Shown: positions 1-9,041 of the stretch, piece after piece
Numbering within the stretch: position 1 is the first letter of the stretch
Layout of the letters: every line of letters starts with the position of its first letter
NCBI RefSeq assembly: GCF_025770725.1
Contig: NZ_JANZKZ010000002.1
Location: 496,001 to 560,000 of the forward strand
Reading direction: 5' to 3'
From: Sulfurospirillum oryzae
GTDB taxonomy: Bacteria; Campylobacterota; Campylobacteria; Campylobacterales; Sulfurospirillaceae
DNA: 64,000 bases
Notes under the pieces: generated by a model
Told to the model about the DNA's origin: nothing
What the model saw: only the letters and a program-made list of their open reading frames with translations
Databases searched by the model: none
Position numbers and translations under genes: made by a program

Positions 1-2
1 CT

Positions 3-437
3 GACGGAAAAGTGGACATCTTCGTTGCTGCAGTAGGAACAGGTGGAACGATCACAGGAACAGGAAAAAGACTTAAAGAGCTCAATCCAAATATTCAAAT
101 TATTGCGGTTGAACCAGAAACATCCCCTGTTCTTTCAGGAGGAGCTCCAGGACCTCATAAAATTCAAGGCATTGGTGCAGGATTTATTCCAGCTGTTTTG
201 GATACAAAAGTGTATGATGAGGTCATCAAGGTAAGCTATGAAAATGCTATTGAAACTTCTCGTAATTTGGCGAAACAAGAAGGACTACTTGTTGGCATTT
301 CCGCTGGTGCAAATGTCTTCGTTGCCTCAGAAATTGCACAAAAAGCAGAAAACAAAGGTAAAACTATTGTTACTATTTTATGCGATACAGGTGAGCGCTA
401 TTTAAGTGCAGGTTTATATGAGTATAAAGAGTCGTAA
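3..437 (+). CDS. cysK: Cysteine synthase (O-acetylserine sulfhydrylase), C-terminal part
   Basis: The gene is cut by the window edge; only the last ~144 residues are present and the frame is open to base 3. The product is the PLP enzyme that joins O-acetylserine and sulfide to make cysteine in the cytoplasm. Visible family signatures are the glycine-rich VGTGGTITGTG phosphate-binding loop, the GIGAGFIP segment, GISAGAN and the C-terminal CDTGERYLS block that lies near the cofactor in CysK/CysM enzymes. CysM is the main alternative; the GAGFIP and GERYLS wording favours CysK. The lysine that binds PLP lies upstream, outside the window. The stop codon is inside a terminator hairpin. Confidence 0.93.
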   Translation, partial: DGKVDIFVAAVGTGGTITGTGKRLKELNPNIQIIAVEPETSPVLSGGAPGPHKIQGIGAGFIPAVLDTKVYDEVIKVSYENAIETSRNLAKQEGLLVGISAGANVFVASEIAQKAENKGKTIVTILCDTGERYLSAGLYEYKES

Positions 438-449
438 AAACGACTCTTT
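426..449 (+). terminator. Rho-independent terminator of cysK
   Basis: A 10-bp perfect stem (426-435 with 440-449) with an AAAA loop overlaps the cysK stop codon and is followed by a T-rich tract (ctcttttttat). Confidence 0.85.
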
Positions 450-530
450 CTCTTTTTTATCTCTATTTCCTTTGCCTTTAATTGATTTTATGGTACTATT
501 TTCCCAACACAAAAGGGGCATGTGTATACC

Positions 531-1331
531 ATGAAAAGAATACCTAGCATTATTCTCAAAAAGCCTATATTACTCGGCTCAATCACTTTTGTTGTTAATC
601 TTTTTATTAGTACAATACCTGTTTTAATCCTCCATGAAAAACATTTAGAGCAATTCAAAAATACATTTGACCTTACAGATTTTCTCAACTCAAACTTACT
701 CCTTGAACAACAAGGAATTGTCCATGGTGCACTTTTTTACTCTTTTTTATTTTCCATTATTCTCTCAACACTTGTAACATTTCTTGCGTTTTTTTTAAAA
801 AAATCTTACCTTGAAGTTGAAAATCTCTCACACTTTGATGGACTCACAGGATTGTATAACCGTTTAATGTTTATGACGATTTTTGAAAAAGAGATTCATA
901 AAGTTAAACGTAACCGTAGCAACCATCTCTTTTTAGTTATTCTTGATATTGATGATTTTAAACCTATTAACGATACTTTTGGACATCTTGTTGGTGATGA
1001 AGCCATAAAAACAACAGCACATACACTCCAATACCTCCTTCGTACTTCTGACACAATTGCGCGTTTTGGCGGTGATGAGTTTATTATCTGTATTGTTGAC
1101 CATGACAAAGACGCAGCTTCGGTTATCGTCAATCGTATTTTAAATGAATTTAACAACAAAACGATTCCAGTGACACGCAATGGCGATAAACATGACCTTC
1201 AAATAAACCTAAGCATCGGTTACACTGCCTATAAAAATGAAGATGACTTTAAAACAATGCTTCATCGTGCCGACCAAGCCCTCTATATTTCCAAGGAAGC
1301 TGGCAAAAACACCGCTACCTTCTTAGCTTAA
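531..1331 (+). CDS. Membrane-anchored diguanylate cyclase (GGDEF)
   Basis: Predicted to make cyclic-di-GMP from two GTP. Two hydrophobic segments near residues 15-36 and 66-91 bracket a short ~30-residue periplasmic loop, so this is an inner-membrane protein with a small sensor portion. The GGDEF domain fills the C-terminal half: DxLTGLYNR at the start, the metal site LDIDDFKPIND, an intact RFGGDEF active site (GGDEF about residues 180-184) and an RTSD inhibitory I-site five residues before it, so product inhibition is expected. An in-frame GTG at 522 would add three residues, but it sits only 3 nt after the AAGGGG ribosome site; the ATG at 531 was chosen. It stands alone between cysK and valS. 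Its signal is unknown. Confidence 0.88.
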   Translation: MKRIPSIILKKPILLGSITFVVNLFISTIPVLILHEKHLEQFKNTFDLTDFLNSNLLLEQQGIVHGALFYSFLFSIILSTLVTFLAFFLKKSYLEVENLSHFDGLTGLYNRLMFMTIFEKEIHKVKRNRSNHLFLVILDIDDFKPINDTFGHLVGDEAIKTTAHTLQYLLRTSDTIARFGGDEFIICIVDHDKDAASVIVNRILNEFNNKTIPVTRNGDKHDLQINLSIGYTAYKNEDDFKTMLHRADQALYISKEAGKNTATFLA

Positions 1332-1533
1332 AAACATTTCTAAAGTTCTTACAGAACTCTTAACACGTTTTCAAAGCAAAGCTTCTCAAACTACGTTAAC
1401 ACTTGGTTTTGCTCAGCGCAATGCTCGCGCACATACGTGCTTTGACTTCTTCCAGATTGAAAAGTCTATTAATCAAGCTTTTACCCCCATTTTTGTATAA
1501 TCTCTTAAAAACTTACATAAGGCACACAGACTC
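1332..1533. other. 202-bp gap before valS with promoter and possible degenerate repeat
   Basis: No gene is seen here. It holds a weak 6-bp hairpin (1344-1358), a GC-richer patch (about 1375-1455, starting near GCAAAGC and containing CTACG and GCGCACATACGTGC) that vaguely resembles the intergenic repeats at 9042-9169, and a TATAAT -10 box at 1496-1501 that probably drives valS. Confidence 0.5.
1496..1501 (+). promoter_or_regulatory. -10 box of the valS promoter
   Basis: TTTTTGTATAATCTC: an extended, T-rich -10 element typical of sigma-70 promoters in this phylum, which often lack a clear -35. It lies about 33 nt before the valS ATG. Confidence 0.55.
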
Positions 1534-4164
1534 ATGAGTGAAAAAAGCACCGTTTACAACCCAAAAGAGATCGAAGAGAGTTACTACAAAATTTGGGAAG
1601 ATAGAGGCTATTTTGAAATTGATGGCAATAAAACAATTCAAGAAGAAGGTAAAAACTTCTGTATTATGATGCCTCCTCCAAATGTCACAGGAAGCCTCCA
1701 TATCGGTCATGCCCTCACTTTCACACTTCAAGATATTATCACCCGTTTTAAACGAATGGACGGTTTTAAAACCCTTTGGCAGCCGGGAACCGATCATGCA
1801 GGTATTGCTACACAAAATGTGGTTGAAAAACAACTCTTAGCACAAGGCATTACAAAAGAAGAGCTAGGACGCGAAGCATTTTTAGAAAAAGTTTGGGAAT
1901 GGAAAGCTTACAGTGGCGGGCAAATTGTTCATCAGATGCGAAAGCTTGGCGTTTCTCCTGCTTGGAGTAGAGAACGCTTTACGATGGATGATGGACTTAA
2001 AAACTCTGTTAAAAAAGCCTTTGTAAAATACTACAATGAAGGCTTAATCGTTCGTGGTAACTACATGGTCAACTGGTGTACCCATGATGGCGCACTTAGT
2101 GACATTGAAGTTGAATTTGAAGCCAATAAAGGCAAGCTTTACCACCTCAAATATTTTCTGAAAGACTCTAGTGAGTTCCTCATCGTAGCAACAACACGTC
2201 CAGAAACCTACTTTGGCGATACTGCGGTTATGGTTCACCCTGACGATGAGCGTTACAAGCAACTCATAGGCAAAAAAGTGGTTTTACCACTCATTGATCG
2301 TGAGATTGAGATCATTGCGGATGAGCATGTCGATATGAGCTTTGGAACAGGGTGTGTTAAAGTCACTCCTGCGCATGACATCAACGACTACGAAGTGGGT
2401 AAACGCCACAATTTAGAATTTATCACTATTTTTGATCCAAGCGGTATTTTAAATGAGCAGTGTGGCGAATTTAAAGGTCGTGAGCGCCTTGAAGTCAGAA
2501 ATGATGTTGTTTCAAAACTCGAAGCTCTTGGCTTTGTCGATAAAATCGAAGATTATGAGAACCAAGTAGGACACTGCTACCGTTGTAAAAATGTGGTTGA
2601 GCCTTATATTTCAAAACAGTGGTTTGTTAAAAAAGAGATCGCAGATGGTGCGATTGCAAAAGTCAATGAACACTTAGCCGAATTTTACCCAAGCCACTGG
2701 ATCAACTCCTATAATGCGTGGATGAAAGAGCTTCGTGATTGGTGTATTTCTCGCCAACTTTGGTGGGGACATCAAATCCCAGTCTTTTACTGTGGTGCTT
2801 GTGGTCACGAATGGGCAAGCGAAAAAGAGAATGAGCACGAATGTCCTAAGTGTTACAGCGACATCGTTACTCAAGACCCAGACGTTCTTGATACGTGGTT
2901 TAGCTCAGGCTTATGGCCTTTTTCAACGCTGGGTTGGGAAAATGGTGATGTGTTTAAAGGCGAGAAATGGAATGAGAGCGACTTAAAAGACTTTTACCCA
3001 AACACCCTACTCATCACAGGTTTTGACATCCTCTTCTTCTGGGTTGCGCGTATGATGTTCTCAGGCGAACACACGCTTGGCGAGCTTCCTTTTAAAGACA
3101 TTTACCTCCATGCTCTGGTCAAAGATGAGCACGGTCAAAAAATGAGTAAAAGTAAAGGCAATGTCATCGACCCACTCGATACCATAGCCGAATACAGTGC
3201 TGATACCTTACGCTTTACACTCGCTATTTTAGCTGTTCAAGGTCGTGACATTAAGCTAAGTGGTGAAAAACTGGAGCAAATTCGTAACTTTACTAACAAA
3301 CTCTACAACGCTTCACGCTTTTTACTCATGAATGCAAACTCCTTTGAAGATTTAGAAAACATCGAAATCAAAACAGCCCTTGGCGCTTACATGAAAAGCC
3401 GTTTGGCAGTGGCTATGGAAGAGGTTCGTGGGCATTTTAGCGATTACCGCTTTAATGATGCAGCAACGACGCTTTACCGCTTCTTGTGGGGTGAGTTCTG
3501 TGACTGGGGAATTGAGCTTAGTAAAGCTGACAAAAGTAGTATGGCAGAGCTTGGCGCTATCTTTAAAGAGGCGATGAAGCTGATCCACCCTTTTATGCCA
3601 TTTATCTCCGAATTTTTGTACCAAGAACTCTCCGACACAACATTGGAATCATGCGAGTCCATCATGGTCAAACGCTACCCTCATGCGCTAGAGCGTGATG
3701 AAAAGATTGAAAAAATGTTTGAATTGGTTATCGAAGCGATTGTTGGCATTCGCCGTGCTAAAGCCAATATCGACCTTGGAAACAAAAAAATCGAACATGC
3801 CTATATCAAAGTTCCAAATGCTGAAAATCTTAAAGATGCTATTAAATACATCTGTTTATTGGCAAAAGTTGAAAATATCGACTTTACAGAGACTAAAATT
3901 CCAAACTCAGCCACTGACGTAGGCGATAACATTGAAGTCTTTATTCCACTTGAAGGTGTCGATTTAAGCCCTATTATCGAGCGTTTGAACAATCAAAAAA
4001 TCAAACTTGACAAAGAGATTATGAAACTCTCAGGCATGCTTTCCAATGAGCGTTTTGTTGCTAATGCCCCAAAAGAGGTTATTGCAGAAAATCAAAAAGG
4101 TTTAGATGACGCCAAGTCAAAAATGGCAAAAATCGAAGCAGAACTTAGCTCACTCGGTGTTTAA
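1534..4164 (+). CDS. valS: Valyl-tRNA synthetase
   Basis: Charges tRNA-Val with valine in the cytoplasm; a class I synthetase of 876 residues, the usual ValRS size. The PPPNVTGSLHIGHAL block carries the HIGH signature at residues 56-59 and the KMSKS signature is at residues 536-540. Between them is the editing (CP1) domain with the TTRPET motif, and zinc-ribbon cysteine pairs (CYRCKN and CGACGHE...CPKC). The C-terminus is a charged coiled coil (LNNQKIKLDKEIMKLSGML), the tRNA-binding arm of ValRS. The start ATG follows a promoter with a -10 box about 33 nt upstream. It is monocistronic and ends at a bidirectional terminator facing the mog gene. Confidence 0.97.
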   Translation: MSEKSTVYNPKEIEESYYKIWEDRGYFEIDGNKTIQEEGKNFCIMMPPPNVTGSLHIGHALTFTLQDIITRFKRMDGFKTLWQPGTDHAGIATQNVVEKQLLAQGITKEELGREAFLEKVWEWKAYSGGQIVHQMRKLGVSPAWSRERFTMDDGLKNSVKKAFVKYYNEGLIVRGNYMVNWCTHDGALSDIEVEFEANKGKLYHLKYFLKDSSEFLIVATTRPETYFGDTAVMVHPDDERYKQLIGKKVVLPLIDREIEIIADEHVDMSFGTGCVKVTPAHDINDYEVGKRHNLEFITIFDPSGILNEQCGEFKGRERLEVRNDVVSKLEALGFVDKIEDYENQVGHCYRCKNVVEPYISKQWFVKKEIADGAIAKVNEHLAEFYPSHWINSYNAWMKELRDWCISRQLWWGHQIPVFYCGACGHEWASEKENEHECPKCYSDIVTQDPDVLDTWFSSGLWPFSTLGWENGDVFKGEKWNESDLKDFYPNTLLITGFDILFFWVARMMFSGEHTLGELPFKDIYLHALVKDEHGQKMSKSKGNVIDPLDTIAEYSADTLRFTLAILAVQGRDIKLSGEKLEQIRNFTNKLYNASRFLLMNANSFEDLENIEIKTALGAYMKSRLAVAMEEVRGHFSDYRFNDAATTLYRFLWGEFCDWGIELSKADKSSMAELGAIFKEAMKLIHPFMPFISEFLYQELSDTTLESCESIMVKRYPHALERDEKIEKMFELVIEAIVGIRRAKANIDLGNKKIEHAYIKVPNAENLKDAIKYICLLAKVENIDFTETKIPNSATDVGDNIEVFIPLEGVDLSPIIERLNNQKIKLDKEIMKLSGMLSNERFVANAPKEVIAENQKGLDDAKSKMAKIEAELSSLGV

Positions 4165-4166
4165 TC

Positions 4167-4178
4167 TTTACATGTAAA
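4167..4178. repeat. TTTACATGTAAA palindrome, copy 1
   Basis: Exact 12-bp palindrome, in the gap between the valS stop and its terminator. Member of the iterated family described in the findings. Confidence 0.9.
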
Positions 4179-4180
4179 TC

Positions 4181-4206
4181 CCGTTGGAGTTTTAAAACTC
4201 CAACGG
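4181..4206. terminator. Bidirectional terminator between valS and mog
   Basis: A 12-bp perfect stem (4181-4192 with 4195-4206) with a very short loop separates the convergent genes; the plus side is followed by a T/C-rich run (cctcttttctt). Confidence 0.85.
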
Positions 4207-4220
4207 AACTTCCTCTTTTC

Positions 4221-4751
4221 TTATGACTTTGGACGAAAAGGTTTAATAACCTCTTCATGACATGTAAGAAAAGGTCCTTCTAAAAGATCGATACAATACG
4301 GTACCGCAGGAAAGACTGCGTCCAAACACTCACGAATAGACTTTGGTTTTCCCGGAAGATTGATAATAAGACTCTTCCCTCGAATACCTGCTGTCTGGCG
4401 CGATAAAATCGCCGTTGGAACATACTTTAGGCTTACTTGTCGCATAAGCTCTCCAAAACCTGGCATCATCTTCTCGCACACGGCTTCAGTCGCTTCAGGT
4501 GTGACATCACGAAGAGCAGGACCTGTGCCTCCTGTGGTAACAATAAGAGAACATCCATCATGATCTGCCATGTGTTCAAGGGCTGCTTCGATCAATGGTT
4601 GCTCATCAGGAATGACTTTATATACCTTTTCCCATTCACAGCTTAAATACTCATTTAATGTTTCAATAATCGCTTTTCCTGAAAGATCTTCATAAATTCC
4701 CGCACTTGCACGGTCTGAAATCGTTAGAATACCAATTTTAATCTGACTCAT
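4221..4751 (-). CDS. mog: Molybdopterin adenylyltransferase
   Basis: Adenylylates molybdopterin before molybdenum insertion during molybdenum-cofactor synthesis. The ~176-residue single-domain protein shows the family pattern: IGILTISDRAS at the N-terminus, TTGGTGPALRDVTPEAT for MPT/ATP binding, and RGKSLIINLPGKPKSIRECL near the end. MoaB-like proteins are the alternative, but the PALRDVTPEAT wording is that of Mog. The ATG at 4751 has a GGAG site 8 nt away; an in-frame ATG at 4757 is only 2 nt from that site and would overlap the panE stop. It is the last gene of the hisD-panE-mog run, an association not obviously metabolic. Molybdoenzymes are common in respiring members of this phylum. Confidence 0.9.
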   Translation of the reverse strand: MSQIKIGILTISDRASAGIYEDLSGKAIIETLNEYLSCEWEKVYKVIPDEQPLIEAALEHMADHDGCSLIVTTGGTGPALRDVTPEATEAVCEKMMPGFGELMRQVSLKYVPTAILSRQTAGIRGKSLIINLPGKPKSIRECLDAVFPAVPYCIDLLEGPFLTCHEEVIKPFRPKS

Positions 4752-4753
4752 TG

Positions 4754-5689
4754 TCATTGCTCCATGTTAAATTCTAGTAATGCTTTAATCGTTTTTGTAT
4801 AAGGTGCATCAACGCCCACTTGATGAAGGGCGCGAATCACAACACCGCAAATCTCTTCTATTTCGAGAGCTCTGCCCTGCTCCAAATCAACCAACATCGA
4901 AGGTTTGATTGAGTCAAAATGTTTGATTAAATCAAACATGGCATCAACATCTTCTTGTGAAATCTTTACATGTAAACTTCGAGCAGCAGCAGCTGTCTCT
5001 TGCATCAGCCCATAAACTACATCGGCAAGAGAACTTTTTTCAAATAAAATACCTGTTTTAACACGAAGCAATGCACAAAGAGCATTCACACCGTTATTGA
5101 TCACAAGCTTTTTCCAAAGCTCTTGCTTAATGTCATGTGACGTTTGTGTCGGAATATCCGCGTGTTTAAACGCAAGGGCTAACTCTTCTAAAAAACGCTC
5201 ATTTTCCATCGTCGAGTGCATCATACCTAAAATGGTCTCAGCCGTGCCAACAGCTTCGATATGAGCAGGAGCAACCACATGAGCACCAATTTTACGCGTC
5301 AGCCCACCCATAATATACTCTTCCGCAAAATAGTCACATAAAATCGCCTCATTTTCCACACCATTTTGTAAGGAGAGAATATAAGGTGGTTTCATTTGTG
5401 TTCGAAGCCATTGCGCTAGAGACATCGAAATTTCACGCGTTGCAGTTGATTTAGTAGTAAGAATAATAAGATCAAACGAAGCCGCATCCAATTCAACCAA
5501 ACTTTGCAGATCAAAAGCTTTAACTTTTTGAACAAACTCAAAATCTGGATGCTTTACATGTAAACCCTCACTTTGAAGGGCATCAAGATGAGCGCCTCTG
5601 GCAACAAACGCGACATCATGACCATCTTGAAGCAAACGCGCCCCAAAATAGCCACCAACACCACCCGCTCCAAGAATAAGAATATTCAT
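4754..5689 (-). CDS. panE: 2-dehydropantoate 2-reductase
   Basis: NADPH-dependent reduction of ketopantoate to pantoate in pantothenate/CoA synthesis. The 311-residue protein begins with a Rossmann loop, ILGAGGVGGYFGARL, and has the family's KLVINNGVNALCALLRV block with the catalytic lysine, and an EIEEICG-type C-terminal helix. It lies 5 nt after hisD and 2 nt before mog, so co-transcription is likely. Two exact copies of the TTTACATGTAAA palindrome lie inside the gene, each encoding Leu-His-Val-Lys (residues near 43 and 239). Close family members reduce other 2-oxo acids, so the substrate is assigned by family. Confidence 0.88.
   Translation of the reverse strand: MNILILGAGGVGGYFGARLLQDGHDVAFVARGAHLDALQSEGLHVKHPDFEFVQKVKAFDLQSLVELDAASFDLIILTTKSTATREISMSLAQWLRTQMKPPYILSLQNGVENEAILCDYFAEEYIMGGLTRKIGAHVVAPAHIEAVGTAETILGMMHSTMENERFLEELALAFKHADIPTQTSHDIKQELWKKLVINNGVNALCALLRVKTGILFEKSSLADVVYGLMQETAAAARSLHVKISQEDVDAMFDLIKHFDSIKPSMLVDLEQGRALEIEEICGVVIRALHQVGVDAPYTKTIKALLEFNMEQ
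4965..4976. repeat. TTTACATGTAAA palindrome, copy 2
   Basis: Exact copy within panE, read as LHVK. Confidence 0.9.
5553..5564. repeat. TTTACATGTAAA palindrome, copy 3
   Basis: Exact copy within panE, read as LHVK (GLHVKHP). Confidence 0.9.
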
Positions 5690-5694
5690 CGTGA

Positions 5695-6987
5695 CTATTT
5701 TGAAAGGCGAACGCGCACACTCGCTTCGTGCGCTCCAAGACCTTCAGTGTGCGCAAGAAGTGCACATGCTTCGCCAATCTCATCAATACCCTGTTTGCTC
5801 ATACTAATAATGGAAGAGCGCTTCAAAAAGTTCTCAACACCCAGAGGTGAGTAAAACTTAGCCGTACCTCCTGTTGGAAGCGTATGATTTGGTCCCGCGA
5901 TATAATCCCCAATAGGTTCAGGCGTGTAAGAGCCCATAAAAATAGCCCCTGCATGGCGAATTTTTGGAAGTAAATCAAACGGATGTGAGGTAACGACTTC
6001 TAAGTGCTCTGGTGCAATTTGATTCATCAAATCCACCGCTTCGTCCATATCAGAAGTCACAATAATTGCACCACGCTCTTTAATGGAGACTTCCGCAATC
6101 GCTTTACGATCAAGCTTTTCAAGCCAAGCATAAACTTCTGTACGTGTTTTTTCGGCGATTTCAAGTGAAGGCGTAATCAAAATAGAACTTGCCATCTCAT
6201 CGTGTTCCGCTTGAGAAAGAAGATCAATGGCTAAAAGATGCGGATCAGCACTGGTGTCAGCTAAAACGCCTATTTCGCTCGGTCCTGCGATCATATCGAT
6301 ATTCACTTCACCAAAAACGAGTTTTTTAGCCGTTGCCACAAAGATATTGCCAGGTCCAGTGATAACATCAACTTTAGGGATGCTCTGTGTACCATATGCC
6401 ATCGCTGCAATGGCACTAGCACCGCCAACTTTATAGGCTTTCTTAATGCCACAAAGATGCATCGCTGCAAGTAACAGAGGATTAAGTTCATTATTGGGGG
6501 CTGGTGTACAGACGACGATCTCTTTTACCCCAGCAACCAGAGCAGGAATGGCATTCATCAAAAGGCTGCTCGGATACGCCGCTTTTCCACCAGGAATGTA
6601 AAGACCTGCACGATCGACTGGCGTTACTTTTTGTCCTAAAACCGTGCCATTGTCTTCAAAATCAAGCCATGATTTTGGCATGAGTTTTTCATGGTAGGTA
6701 TAAATGCGTTTATAGGCAAGCTCCAACGCCTCTTTGAGTTTGGAGTCGAGTGCGTCATACGCTTTTTTCATATCAGCAGTTTTCACTTCAAGTGCTTCAT
6801 CGTTTGGTACATGCCATTTATCGAATTTTTCAATATGATTTTTTAAAGCGCCATTACCCTCAGCTTTGATTTCTGCAATAATCGTTGAAACAATTTTTGA
6901 GACATTTTCCATGTCCATGTGCCCACGACGTAAGAGTTCATCAAATTGGGCTTTAAAATTTGGCTCATTGGTTTTTAAAAGTAACAT
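5695..6987 (-). CDS. hisD: Histidinol dehydrogenase
   Basis: Catalyses the last two steps of histidine synthesis, oxidising histidinol to histidine with two NAD+. About 430 residues, the normal family size. Recognisable blocks are the VDRAGLYIPGGKAAYPSSLLMNA region, VITGPGNIFVATAKK, MIAGPSEI, the QAEHDEMA zinc/catalytic segment and PEHLEV. The ATG at 6987 was taken because an AGAGG site lies 7 nt before it; the ATG at 6993 almost touches that site. It is the first gene of hisD-panE-mog and is not in a his operon here, which is common in Campylobacterota. Confidence 0.95.
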   Translation of the reverse strand: MLLLKTNEPNFKAQFDELLRRGHMDMENVSKIVSTIIAEIKAEGNGALKNHIEKFDKWHVPNDEALEVKTADMKKAYDALDSKLKEALELAYKRIYTYHEKLMPKSWLDFEDNGTVLGQKVTPVDRAGLYIPGGKAAYPSSLLMNAIPALVAGVKEIVVCTPAPNNELNPLLLAAMHLCGIKKAYKVGGASAIAAMAYGTQSIPKVDVITGPGNIFVATAKKLVFGEVNIDMIAGPSEIGVLADTSADPHLLAIDLLSQAEHDEMASSILITPSLEIAEKTRTEVYAWLEKLDRKAIAEVSIKERGAIIVTSDMDEAVDLMNQIAPEHLEVVTSHPFDLLPKIRHAGAIFMGSYTPEPIGDYIAGPNHTLPTGGTAKFYSPLGVENFLKRSSIISMSKQGIDEIGEACALLAHTEGLGAHEASVRVRLSK

Positions 6988-7013
6988 TCGCATTCCTCTT
7001 TAAAAGTTCTTTA

Positions 7014-7886
7014 TTATATCATATTTGCTTTACGCGCATACCGAGCCAACATGGAAACATTGCCCAAAAGCCCTCCTTGATGCACATAAATAGGTGTTCC
7101 TTTTAAACGAGGAAGATGCTCAAGTAAAGCCGTCCAGCCTACAGGATCATACACAAGATCAAACTCGACACCCATTTCCAATTTAAGACGTTGCCACAAT
7201 ACATAAAATTCTACATATAATTTTCCATAATGGTACTTTTTATTTGTCTCTAAAATGGTGGGGTAAAAGTTCAAATTTGGTTCAACCATCTTCCACTGCT
7301 TTTGCAAATAAGCACTATCCCCAACGGTGTTACATGTAAAGATAGGGAAAGGTAAATGCTTTTGCAAAAAAAGTGCGGTAGTACCCGTTCCAGAGGGTAG
7401 AAAAAGATAAGGATCACTCAGTCCATGTGTCTTCACATCATCCACAAGCTCTTTGGCTAAACGTTTAACGCCCTCTTCTGCTTCACATTGCCTACCACCC
7501 TCTTCTACATGTAAACTTCTTTCATCGAGCCATCTTTGTACCTCTTCCTCACGCATGGAAGACTCTACAATCTTCATGCCATTTTCCAAAGCTGCTTTAT
7601 AGTTACCGATGGAATTTTCTTTGAGAAAGCTTGGAATATGATCGCAGACATAAACAAACTCCCAGCCTTTAAGACGCGCTAGAACAGAGAGTGAATACAT
7701 GGCGTTGGATTGATTGGAGCCAGAACTAACCACACGCGTGATATGAGGGAAATCATGGGTTAAAAAATAATGAAATTTACGAGCTTTATTGCCTGAAAAA
7801 TCTTTATCTAAAAGATCATCACGTTTGAGGCAAAAAGTCTGCTGGTTGAAAGTGCGTTTTTCAAAAGGAGATGGAGGAAAAAACAT
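7014..7886 (-). CDS. PLP-dependent D-cysteine desulfhydrase / ACC-deaminase family protein
   Basis: Fold type II PLP enzyme related to D-cysteine desulfhydrase and 1-aminocyclopropane-1-carboxylate deaminase. The PLP lysine is expected in SGNKARK (Lys34), followed by the SSGSNQSNAMYSLSVLA substrate loop and the PSGTGTTALF phosphate-binding loop. At 290 residues it is shorter than typical members of the family (I recall ~330 residues), so the substrate is uncertain. The start is odd: no ribosome site precedes the ATG, which abuts a TTTACATGTAAA palindrome (7886-7897), and the fba terminator stands 18 nt upstream, leaving no room for an ordinary promoter. Expression may depend on read-through from fba. 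Confidence 0.72.
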   Translation of the reverse strand: MFFPPSPFEKRTFNQQTFCLKRDDLLDKDFSGNKARKFHYFLTHDFPHITRVVSSGSNQSNAMYSLSVLARLKGWEFVYVCDHIPSFLKENSIGNYKAALENGMKIVESSMREEEVQRWLDERSLHVEEGGRQCEAEEGVKRLAKELVDDVKTHGLSDPYLFLPSGTGTTALFLQKHLPFPIFTCNTVGDSAYLQKQWKMVEPNLNFYPTILETNKKYHYGKLYVEFYVLWQRLKLEMGVEFDLVYDPVGWTALLEHLPRLKGTPIYVHQGGLLGNVSMLARYARKANMI

Positions 7887-7897
7887 TTACATGTAAA
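7886..7897. repeat. TTTACATGTAAA palindrome, copy 4
   Basis: Exact copy that shares one base with the start codon of the PLP-enzyme gene and lies between it and the fba terminator. Confidence 0.9.
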
Positions 7898-7903
7898 GAA
7901 AAA

Positions 7904-7924
7904 GAAGCCTCAAAATGAGGCTTC
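7904..7924 (-). terminator. Rho-independent terminator of fba
   Basis: An 8-bp stem (7904-7911 with 7917-7924), 5-nt loop; read on the minus strand it is followed by TTTTTCTTT. It lies just before the downstream PLP-enzyme gene. Confidence 0.85.
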
Positions 7925-7930
7925 TCATAA

Positions 7931-9007
7931 TTAGCAACGGTTTAAACAATTAAGATCTTCAAAGGCTTTTAAGAGACGGGCTTTAATAGCCTCTTCACCA
8001 GGGCGAAGCCATTTGCGTGGATCATAATATTTTTTATTAGGCTTATCTTCACCCTCTGGGTTACCGATTTGTCCTTGAAGATATGGTGCGTATTTTTCAA
8101 TATACCCTTTGACACCTTCCCAAAATGCCCATTGTGTATCTGTATCGATGTTCATTTTAATGACACCGTATCCTACGGCTTCACGAATGTCGGAGAGTTC
8201 ACTTCCGCTTCCACCGTGAAAGACAAAATTCACAGGTTTAGCATCGGTTTTAAATTTATCTTGGATGTATTTTTGAGAATTATCTAAGATTTTTGGTGTC
8301 AAGTTAACATTACCTGGTTTGTAGACGCCATGAACATTACCAAAAGATGCCGCAATCGTAAAATTAGGGCTAATTTTCAAAAGCTCCTCATAAGCATACG
8401 CTACATCTTGTGGCTGTGTGTAAAGGGCTGCATTATCCATGTGCGTATTATCTACGCCATCTTCTTCACCACCTGTACAACCAAGCTCAATCTCTAACGT
8501 CATACCCATTTTACTCATACGTTTAAGGTATGAAGCACATGTGTGTACATTTTGCTCTAATGGCTCTTCTGAGAGATCCAACATGTGTGAGCTAAAAAGT
8601 GGTTTGTTTGTTTTGGTAAAATGCATCTCACTTGCACTGAGTAACTCATCAATCCAAGGAAGAAGCTTACGCGCTGCGTGATCCGTATGTAAGATAACAG
8701 CAACACCATACGCCTCAGCCAATGTATGCACGTGCAATGCGCCACTGATAGCACCAAGTACACCCGCTTTAAGTCCATTGACACCTTTACCGGCATAAAA
8801 TTCAGCTCCACCATTGGAGAATTGAACAATGATCGGAGAATTGGCGGCTTTTGCTGCCTCTAAAACAGCATTAATAGAATTCGTTCCCACGACATTGACA
8901 GCGGGGATTGCAAAATGGTTTGCTTTTGCAATCGCAAAAACCTTCTGCACATCATCGCCAGTAACAACACCCGGTTTTACAAAATCAAAAATTTTCGCAT
9001 TCAACAT
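7931..9007 (-). CDS. fba: Fructose-bisphosphate aldolase, class II
   Basis: Zinc-dependent aldol cleavage/condensation of fructose-1,6-bisphosphate in glycolysis and gluconeogenesis. The 358-residue product matches the size of class II-A enzymes. Visible are HTDHAARKLLPWIDELL with metal ligands, the ELGCTGGEEDGVDN segment, FGNVHGVYKPGNV, and FHGGSGS plus KMNIDTDTQWAFW, the phosphate and substrate sites. The ATG at 9007 was chosen because it aligns with the family N-terminus and has an AAAGGCG site; an upstream in-frame start would only add repeat-encoded residues. peb4 follows upstream on the same strand, the same order as in Campylobacter jejuni. Confidence 0.96.
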   Translation of the reverse strand: MLNAKIFDFVKPGVVTGDDVQKVFAIAKANHFAIPAVNVVGTNSINAVLEAAKAANSPIIVQFSNGGAEFYAGKGVNGLKAGVLGAISGALHVHTLAEAYGVAVILHTDHAARKLLPWIDELLSASEMHFTKTNKPLFSSHMLDLSEEPLEQNVHTCASYLKRMSKMGMTLEIELGCTGGEEDGVDNTHMDNAALYTQPQDVAYAYEELLKISPNFTIAASFGNVHGVYKPGNVNLTPKILDNSQKYIQDKFKTDAKPVNFVFHGGSGSELSDIREAVGYGVIKMNIDTDTQWAFWEGVKGYIEKYAPYLQGQIGNPEGEDKPNKKYYDPRKWLRPGEEAIKARLLKAFEDLNCLNRC

Positions 9008-9041
9008 GAAAACGCCTTTTATTTCAATTTTTACACGCCTT

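Noticed and set aside
1332-1533. tRNA or small RNA upstream of valS
   Set aside because: No cloverleaf or T-box-like leader could be drawn; only a weak hairpin and a -10 box.
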